64,000 nt of DNA from Theropithecus gelada (lineage: Eukaryota > Chordata > Mammalia > Primates > Cercopithecidae): the NCBI RefSeq assembly GCF_003255815.1, contig NC_037670.1, forward strand, positions 70,703,124 through 70,767,123, read 5' to 3'. Numbering within the stretch: position 1 is the first letter of the stretch; each line of letters begins with the position of its first letter. Shown one piece after another: positions 56,999-64,000 of this stretch. Below the pieces are notes generated by a model. The model was not told the origin of the DNA and did not search any database. It saw only the letters and a program-made list of their open reading frames with translations. The position numbers and the translations under genes were made by a program.

Positions 56999-58380
56999 AC
57001 ATGGAATTTAGTAATCTCTATTTTGGCACTCCACCTACACGTTGACTTCCAAACTTTCTAATTTGAGATGTAAATGTGATAGGTTATTTATTATCAGAAG
57101 TTCCTGTTTTGGCATTTTGGAAATCATCTTGACTAGTCTGGCAAGAGTTCAAAATGCTTTGTGTTGCATATGGATCATCTATACTGCTTGGAATAATTAG
57201 TACAAAAGACACAAAAGTTGTCTTGTCGAAATTAGTGACAGGACAGGAGTCTCCCCCAACCCCAACTTTAAGTAGTCTACTTTAAAGGATTTTAAGAAGT
57301 GTTAATGATTGAACCTCAAGGTAATGTTAGTATCTGAGATGCAGGTTTTGTTGTTAGCTTATAAAAATTTAATTTCCTTATTTGTGTTCAGAGATAACAC
57401 AGAGCCACTGTTCCTGTATTCTGTATTTTTAAATTTTAAGCAAAGTGTTGAGAGGCATTTCAGTTTAAGCATGGAGTGTTGAAAATAAATTCCAGAGCCT
57501 CCCTGGTACAAACAGACTGAATACGTTAATGGTAACCTTCACTTCCTGTCCCTGCTGTTTCTCCATTGTGGGCCACTAATGCCTTTCCTTTTTGTAGATT
57601 TCATAGCCATTCCTGGCCTCGCTGAATTTCTCTGATTCTCCATGGGCCTGTAGGAAGAATGAGCTGGCCCGTTCTAGTTCCTGGACACTGCCTGTCTGGG
57701 CACACTGATTTGTATGAGCCAACCTGCTATTCTTATATTTTCTATATTCCAAGACAGGTTTTACTAGATTGATTTACATGTTTTCACATCCACTTGGAAA
57801 GTCAGAATCTCCTTTGGAAGATAACTCCAGTCCAGAACGTTAGACTCTAAGGGCAGATACTTCCAAGCAGCCTGACCACTTCTCTCTGGGCCCCTCCATG
57901 TCTGCTGAGAGCCTGTGCTTCTCACCTGCACTTCTTCACCCAGTTTCATGAGTGTGCATTGCTGACTGCACTGGGTAGGGAAGGAGCTGGCTCTTAAACC
58001 TACTGGCAAATGACTTCAGTTTTAAATTGATCCTTAGGGAGATGTATTTATGTCTCAGTTAAAATAATGAATTTACATATATGTGAAAGTATTTCCTCAT
58101 TTATTGATGGTATTTAAAGTCAAGACTGGCGCTTACTTTAACTGAGCCATAATATTTGCATTTTTCATCCAATGTGGTTATAGAAGGCATTTCTCCTTAA
58201 AAATATGTTACCTTGGTTTCTTTTTTCTGGAATTGGTAAAATTTAGGCAAATTTATTATTTCAGAAATAGAATCAGTATTTGCAGTGTTGGTTATTTGGT
58301 AATTTTTATGGTAATTCTGTAGGAATAAATGCTTCCTACGTATTTGACTTCAGGAACATCAGCTTTTGGTTTTCTTTATA

Positions 58381-58567
58381 GTTTGTGTGAGTGTACATGC
58401 CTGTGTGTCAGGGTGTGAGCGAGTGTGAGTGTGTAGGGGGTGTGAGTGTGTGAGGATATGTGTGAGTGTGGGCAAGTGTATGCGTGAGTGTGTAGGTGTG
58501 TGGGTGTGTGTGGTAGGGGTAACTATGGGCATGCGTGTGTGTGAGCATGCATGTGTGTGAATGTGAG
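58381..58567 (+). repeat. GT-rich cryptic repeat (GTGTGA/GTGTGT)
   Basis: About 185 bp of irregular GTGTGAGTGTG-type units. Stop-free frames on the complementary strand give His/Thr-rich low-complexity peptides and are not genes. Confidence 0.85.
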
Positions 58568-59836
58568 AACAGGCAAGAACAAGTGCATGGCAGAAGATGT
58601 TGCTGCGCTGCATGGAGCCTGCAGAAGCGCCTGTCGTGTTTATGAATCTCAGCTGCATGGCCACAGAGTCTCAGTCTTAACGAAGATACTGTTGTTTGTG
58701 CCACTCCCACACCTAAACACATTCTCAGGAGGTTTTCCACTGCAGCTGCATTTGTCTTGAGTTGCTCTTGGACCTCAGGTTTCCCTCATGATTCTGTTGA
58801 GGGTGATTGGGAGCAGAACTAACCTGACCAGCCCCACAACAGCCAGGAAGCCATGAGATAAAACTAGCCAGAGAAGGAGCAGTCGTGATTTACAAATGTT
58901 AGTGCTACAGTGTTAAATAATCACCTGTTTCCTCAGCCCCACTCCACTGGCTTCCTGCCCTGATCAGCTTGTGCCCTTGAGCCCACTTTTTCTCCTAAAT
59001 GTGTATGAATCCTCTCCTGTTTGGGGGCAGACACTCATTGGTCAAACTTGCAGGGAACATGCCTAAACGATAGCTGTCCTAGAAATCCGGTGAACTCTGA
59101 TCAGTTTTTCAGTGTTCCTGTGACTTCTAACAGATTTAGTGTTTCATATTTTGGGACAAAAATCAAATAAAAGAAAAATGGAAGTGGTGTTTTTAAACAT
59201 GGATTGCAAGCCGACAGGCGGACTCTTGGAAAACAAATTTAAAGAGAGGAACAAGTAAAAGAAAGGACAATAAACCTTTTTCTTTGTGTATGTGATGCTA
59301 ATAATTACCATGGTCTTTTTTACAGAGTCCTCTACAGTTTTCATCTAACTAGTTCAGCGCCTCTTTACAGTCCCAGGATTATGCTGAGGGGCGTGGATTG
59401 CTGGAAGCGCAGAGGCCCTTTCTTCTGCAGCCTGGTCACCTGCTGCCTCTGCACTCAGTCTTGATCACAGGGACTGGTGTGTGGGCTTTGGACCTGCCCC
59501 TGCCTGGGTTTAGAGTTCGTGGGGTGCAGGCTTTCCAAGTTGGGACACTATTTGTGTGCTGGCTGGTGGCTGACATCGCCGTGGCCCTCCATCCTTCTGT
59601 CCATCCATCTGTCCCTCTGTCCCTCTTCCTATCTTTTCTATTTTTCTCTATAAATATTTCATAAATGCTTGGACCCCTGCACTGAGGCTATTCGTAGAAA
59701 GGAAAACAGAATCATGTGGATGCTATAACAGGTAGTACTGATTGCTACTGTTCCCAGAAGGGTTCTTGTGTTTCCTTTACAAAGCCCTGAACTACATCCA
59801 TTTGTAACTGAACAATTAAAAGTGAGTTCAGTTTCA

Positions 59837-60125
59837 GCCAGGTGCGGTGGCTCACACCTGTAATCCCAGCACTTTGGGAGGCTGAGGCAGGCAGATCACC
59901 AGGTCAGGAGATCGAGACCATCCTGGCTAACACGGTGAAACCTGTCTCTACTAGAAATATAAAAAATTAGCTGGGTGTGGTGGCGGGTGCCTGTAGTCAC
60001 AGCCACTCAGGAGGCTGAGGCAGGAGAATGGCGTGAACCCGGGAGGTGGAGCTTGCAGTGAGCCAAGATCGCGCCACTGCACTCCAGCCTGGGTGGTAGA
60101 GCGAGACTCTGTCTCGAACAACATT

Positions 60126-60156
<31 letters not shown>
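59837..60156 (+). mobile_element. AluY-like SINE in GLI3 intron 2, sense
   Basis: GCCAGGTGCGGTGGCTCACACC to a long A tail (about 60127-60156). The target duplication TTCAGTTTCA lies at 59827-59836 and 60157-60166. Confidence 0.94.
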
Positions 60157-60158
<2 letters not shown>

Positions 60159-61448
60159 CAGTTTCAAAAACCAAATGAATGTGATACCTGCATTTTCTCT
60201 CCTATCCACCATTTCATGACTAAAGTCACACAAATGAACAAAAAGTTTTGTTACTGGCTGAGTTATTGGTGAGGTTGCCTTAATTAACTTTTCCAGCCAT
60301 TCTGTGGTGCAATTTGTTCTTCATTGTGAGCTTCCCAGCCAAACCACTCACATTCCACTGCATGTCCTTACAGATCTGTTTTCGTACTTTTCTCAGCGGA
60401 GTATCTGCTCCTGGAATAACATTCGTATAGAGTTTTGTTTAAACATATGTAGACCCACAACCCAAAGGTATAGTTCAGAAAACTTGAACAGCTTTTTAAA
60501 GAAGCATTTGCCACTTAACACTGAAATTTAAAATAATGCAAGTGAAAAACTGCTTTGTAGAACTTGTATGACCAAAAAAAAAAGCAAGCCAAATTTGATT
60601 TTTGTAACATTTAAGAACCTATATCAACATATAAAGCCTTCAGTAACCCTTATGTAGGAAGTACAGTGTACCCATAGTTTAATGTGCCCATGGTTTGATT
60701 TTAAATTTTAGTGTTATATTTGAAGTGTAAATAACAAAGGAGATGGCATTTAGTTTTCTGAATTATTTAAGTGCAATTGTGATTTAAGTGATCATTTGTG
60801 GCATTTCACACGGTGGCTTTCCCATAGAAAGTATGCATGCGGATCTTAGGTGTGATTGTTGACTTTAAAATGTCCAAGTCCATTAATGTGTGAAGACTGT
60901 AAGTAAAATGGCTTAATACTTAATAATCTCTTTTTGGTATAGATTCATTACTTCATAAGCTACATGTTGTGTTTTCTAAATTAAATAAGAGTTTTTTAAT
61001 GTATATCTTCCAATGTTCTACATATTCTCATTCTCTTATACAGTTTTTTTTCAATGATTTGCAAATACTGACTTTTCAATTTGAAGCGTTTTGCCTCATT
61101 TTTGGCCCATGATTTTGTTTTAAAGGAGTAATTCGATAGTTCTTATTAATCTACAACTCAGCTTTAAAAAAGAAACTAATGATAAACGTATGTAGCCCGT
61201 GGTCTTGGGGATCTTTTATCAGATCTGATGGTTATTGGGAACATACTTTAAAGTGATAGAAAGCAGAAATTATTATTGTAACGCTGATGCAATGTGAAAC
61301 CAAAGTTGATAGATTAATGGTGCAAAGGAAGTTCCCTGTTCACTTTGATTCTTTGAAAAAGAAGAATTTGGTTCTTTGCTTAAAAAATTATTTTCTTCAA
61401 GGTTGGTAAGGGGAAAGTGTTATGGTCTGCAAATTCCTAAGGAGATGC

Positions 61449-61470
61449 TTTTTTTTTTTTTTTTTTTTTT
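61449..61470 (+). repeat. Poly-T run
   Basis: About 22 T in intron 2, with no Alu body on either side. Confidence 0.9.
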
Positions 61471-61536
61471 GCTTTAACTTTTGGTTACTTCTTGGCCTTG
61501 GGATTTGCTTTTAAACTATCCATTGCAAGGGTGTTA

Positions 61537-61615
61537 TTAGGTTGGTGCAAAAGTAATTACGGTTTTTGCCTTTAAAAGTAATGACAAAAACTGCAATTAC
61601 TTTTGCACCAACCAA
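61537..61615 (+). mobile_element. MADE1 mariner MITE (miR-548-type hairpin)
   Basis: A near-perfect 79-bp palindrome from TTAGGTTGGTGCAAAAGTAA to CTTTTGCACCAACCAA. This is MADE1, the short non-autonomous relative of Hsmar1, from which the primate miR-548 family arose. The two 34-base arms differ at about four positions, so the RNA folds into a long hairpin. It lies in GLI3 intron 2, so GLI3 transcription would produce the hairpin. Confidence 0.93.
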
Positions 61616-61984
61616 TGATTGTGATGTCTGTTGGTCTTCCAGCTGGGAGTAAGATGGCTTTGAGTTTTGTTGGAAGTTTGAAATTCATCTGCTGTTCCTC
61701 ACCATGAGCTCTTATCTCCTTGACTTTTTTTTATGGTAAGAGTATATGTGCCAGTTCTGCTCTGAAATGGGCAGGCAGTTCATGCCATAAAGACCATAGG
61801 TTGTGAGTTTTTGCTTTCTTGTTTCTATAGAGGTCCAATCCCTTTTCTTTGCCACATCCCATTTCCTGGCACATGACAGATAAGTGGAAAGGATGTTCAG
61901 ATAAAATGGATTTCAGATTATAGGATGTTCATTCGTAGCACACACAGGTTCTGGCATCTGAAAGCTTGGTTGGAGTTCTGGCAA

Positions 61985-62135
61985 CATGAAGGACTAGCCA
62001 TGTGAGTGTGGGCAGATTAACTTTTCAGCGTTCCAGTTTCCTCATCAGTTTAGCAAGATAATAGTAAGACCTACTTCACACTTCACAGGTTGCCATGTCA
62101 TAAACATATAGGAAGGACTCTGCAAACGTTAGCCA
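61985..62135 (+). mobile_element. MIR SINE
   Basis: CATGTGAGTGTGGGCAGATTAACTTTTCAGCGTTCCAGTTTCCTCATC, then AAGACCTACTTCACAC and AAGGACTCTGCAAACGTTAGCCATTGC, MIR in + orientation. Confidence 0.65.
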
Positions 62136-62639
62136 TTGCTATCAGGACAAAGCAGGCTGGTGAGTTAAACATTATGAATACAAAACAGAAAGATTATGTT
62201 GTCTTGAACATACACATCAGTTTTCAAATTAAGGGAAATATGTTTGGCAAAAGTAATGGTGAATTTGCTGGACTCAGATGTCTGAAAAATAGTTCAAGAT
62301 GTTTCACAAATCCCAAATGTGACCAAGTTTGCACATCTTAAGGAGGGATGGATTAAAAAAACAAAGTTTCTGTAAACTTCCTTCTAAATGCCTTCTTAAA
62401 TCGGAAAATAGTGAAGATAATCTTGGGAACATTTATTTCGGTTTTCTCAACCTTGAAAAGGTAGTGTTGTACTGATTATATGCTATTGCATTAGAAGCAG
62501 CATATATATATCCTTTTTCTTGATTCTTTTCCTGGGTTGAACTGGTGGTTTGTGCTGTATTCGAATTAGATTTTATTTTTTATAAAGAGTTTTTATGTTT
62601 ATAAACGAACTAACTGAAGACAAATATTCTGATTCTAAT

Positions 62640-63210
62640 AAGAGCCCCAACTCTCTTGAGCTCCAAACTCACATGTCCTGTACTCTGGTTACCACTGTGT
62701 TCTTTATTTTGGCTAAGTATATCACCTTTCCTGTGGTCAGCCAGGCTTGAAACCGCACCATCACCTTTGACCCCTCCTTCTCTCCTGCTCCCATGTCCTA
62801 CCGGTTTTGAGGTCCTGTTAGATTTTCCTCTGTAATTACTCGCTCGTGTGTCTCTTCAGGCCAACCTACTGTACTGTGTGGTGAAAACCCTCACACCTCA
62901 TGCTTAGATGATTAAAATGGCCTTCTGTCTAATCACCTTGCCTTTCATCTCCACTCTTGTCATACATGGGACTTGCTTCTGCCAAATTAGGCTTGTAGAA
63001 TAAAGTTCAAAGTCTTTGACGTACTATTTAGGTATCTTCTAAAATCTGGCCCCAGTCTGACAGTCCAATCTGATATGTTCAGAAGTAGATATGCTACTAT
63101 CCCATCCCATAACCTATGCTTTAGTTAAATTCAAGGGCTCTTGGCCTTTTGTCCATGTGTTCCTCCACAGAAGTGTTTTGCTAATACCAATGCATGTTTA
63201 AAGTCTCAAA
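62640..63210 (+). mobile_element. L2 LINE fragment
   Basis: Phrases of the L2 coding end in + orientation: GGCCTTCTGTCTAATCACCTTGCC, ATAAAGTTCAAAGTCTTTGACG and TATCTTCTAAAATCTGGCCCC. Diverged, no open frame. Confidence 0.65.
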
Positions 63211-63279
63211 TGTGAATACGTCCCCAGTCTCTTTCCTCATAAGGTCTTGTGTCCTTTGGGGAACTAACTAATAACACTA

Positions 63280-63660
63280 GATTTTTTTTTATTTTTAAAA
63301 TTATTATTATTTTAAGTAATAGACTTTGTGTTTTAGAGAGGTTTTAGGTTTACAGAAAAATTGAGCAGAAGATAGAGTTCTCATATACCCCCTCATTCAT
63401 ACTTTCCCTTGTTATTAACATCTTACATTAATGTGGTACATTTGTTACAACTGATGAACCAATATTGATGCACTGTTATTAACTTTCTGTCATTCACATT
63501 GGGGCTCACTCTGTTGTACAGTTCTATGGGTTTTGACAAATGTATGTCACAGATCCACTACTGCAGTATCCTGCACAATACTTTCAATGCTCTAAAGATC
63601 CCTCATACTCCACCAGTTTATCTCGTCCCTTCCTTCATAGCACTCAAGTTTTACATTTTA
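63280..63660 (-). mobile_element. L1M-type LINE 3' UTR fragment, antisense
   Basis: GGTTTACAGAAAAATTGAGCAGAAG, TACCCCCTCATTCATAC, TGTGGTACATTTGTTACAACTGATGAACCAATATTGATG and CTATGGGTTTTGACAAATGTATG are in the order of an L1M 3' UTR read in reverse. Confidence 0.8.
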
Positions 63661-63814
63661 GTTAAACTTCTTGAGAGTAGCACCTGGTTTTTCTACCTTA
63701 CCCCCTCCCTGCTCACATTCAGTGTTTTTGCTGAGAGGGCCTCAGCAGATACTGAATAAGCCTGTAAATCACAACACTTTGAGACAGGAGGGCAGGGGGC
63801 ATGTGTAACACAGC

Positions 63815-63965
63815 AGTAGTGTTGTGCAGTTAAGCCAGGGTTTGAGCCCTGTCCCTACCACATAATTGCTGTGTGATCGTGGGCTAAGTACTTAACCTCT
63901 CTGACTCTGGCACAGAGAGTACCCAAACATGTTAGCTATTGATAGTAATAGTAATATGACTCTCA
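63815..63965 (+). mobile_element. MIR SINE
   Basis: GTTAAGCCAGGGTTTGAGCCC, CATAATTGCTGTGTGATCGTGGGCTAAGTACTTAACCTCTCTGACTCTGG is a clear MIR 5' half and core in + orientation. Confidence 0.75.
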
Positions 63966-64000
63966 TGGATATTATTTGCCAAGATTAAATTTATTGATGC

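Larger units (their letters stand above)
56844..64000 (+). other. GLI3: GLI3 intron 2, 5' part
   Basis: Begins with the donor GTGAGC and runs off the window end. Contents seen: a G-rich cluster at 56969-56998, a GT-rich tract at 58381-58567, one AluY at 59837-60156, a 23-base T run near 61449-61470, a MADE1 palindrome at 61537-61615, MIR at about 61985-62130, L2 at about 62640-63210, antisense L1 at about 63280-63660 and MIR at about 63815-63960. The remaining sequence (57.0-58.3, 58.6-59.8, 60.2-61.4 kb) is AT-rich and unique-looking, with no coding exon that I recognise. Confidence 0.85.

Noticed and set aside
58359..58740. His/Thr-rich 101- and 110-codon antisense frames
   Set aside because: Produced by the GT-rich cryptic repeat.
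1..64000. CRISPR arrays, operons, tRNA or rRNA genes, or a phage or plasmid system
   Set aside because: The window is primate nuclear DNA. No direct-repeat/spacer pattern, no cloverleaf candidate and no dense gene arrangement were seen.

Overview
Vertebrate nuclear DNA from an Old World monkey (cercopithecid). Primate origin follows from the abundant Alu, L1, MIR, L2, MaLR and MADE1 repeats. Two Alus (31541-31846 and 31954-32278) carry the GCTCAAGCC, GGGCGAGGTGGCGGG and GAGATCCGGCCACTG type changes of the AluYR lineage of Old World monkeys, which narrows it further. I cannot name the species from the sequence alone.

The only protein-coding gene I can support is the 5' end of GLI3, on the + strand. 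GLI3 is the zinc-finger transcription factor of Hedgehog signalling. A large CpG island (about 41.7-43.45 kb) holds its promoter and an untranslated first exon, with a strong splice donor after 42933. Exon 2 (56678-56843) has a good acceptor, a strong-context ATG at 56720, 41 codons that match the GLI3 N-terminus as I know it, and a phase-1 donor. The rest of the gene, including repressor, zinc-finger, processing and activation regions, lies beyond the window.

Layout: 1-41 kb is intergenic DNA upstream of GLI3. It is dense in repeats: about 15 Alus, three split or truncated L1s, four MaLR LTRs, L2, MIR and hAT-Charlie remnants, and a large GGAA microsatellite. About 39.6-54.3 kb (upstream flank, CpG island and most of intron 1) has no Alu, L1 or LTR that I can recognise. 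It holds a second small CpG-rich patch (51.66-51.9 kb) that could be an alternative promoter. Intron 2 (56844 to the end) has one AluY, one MADE1 palindrome (miR-548-type hairpin), a GT-rich tract and old L2, L1 and MIR pieces.

The long stop-free frames in the CpG islands, the GGAA tracts and the Alus are composition artefacts, not genes. There are no bacterial-type operons, CRISPR arrays, tRNAs or rRNAs. The points most worth following up are the upstream-ORF arrangement of the GLI3 leader, the second CpG patch, the repeat-free block, and several structure-prone tracts (a 22-C run, G-rich and polypurine promoter DNA, GGAA repeats).
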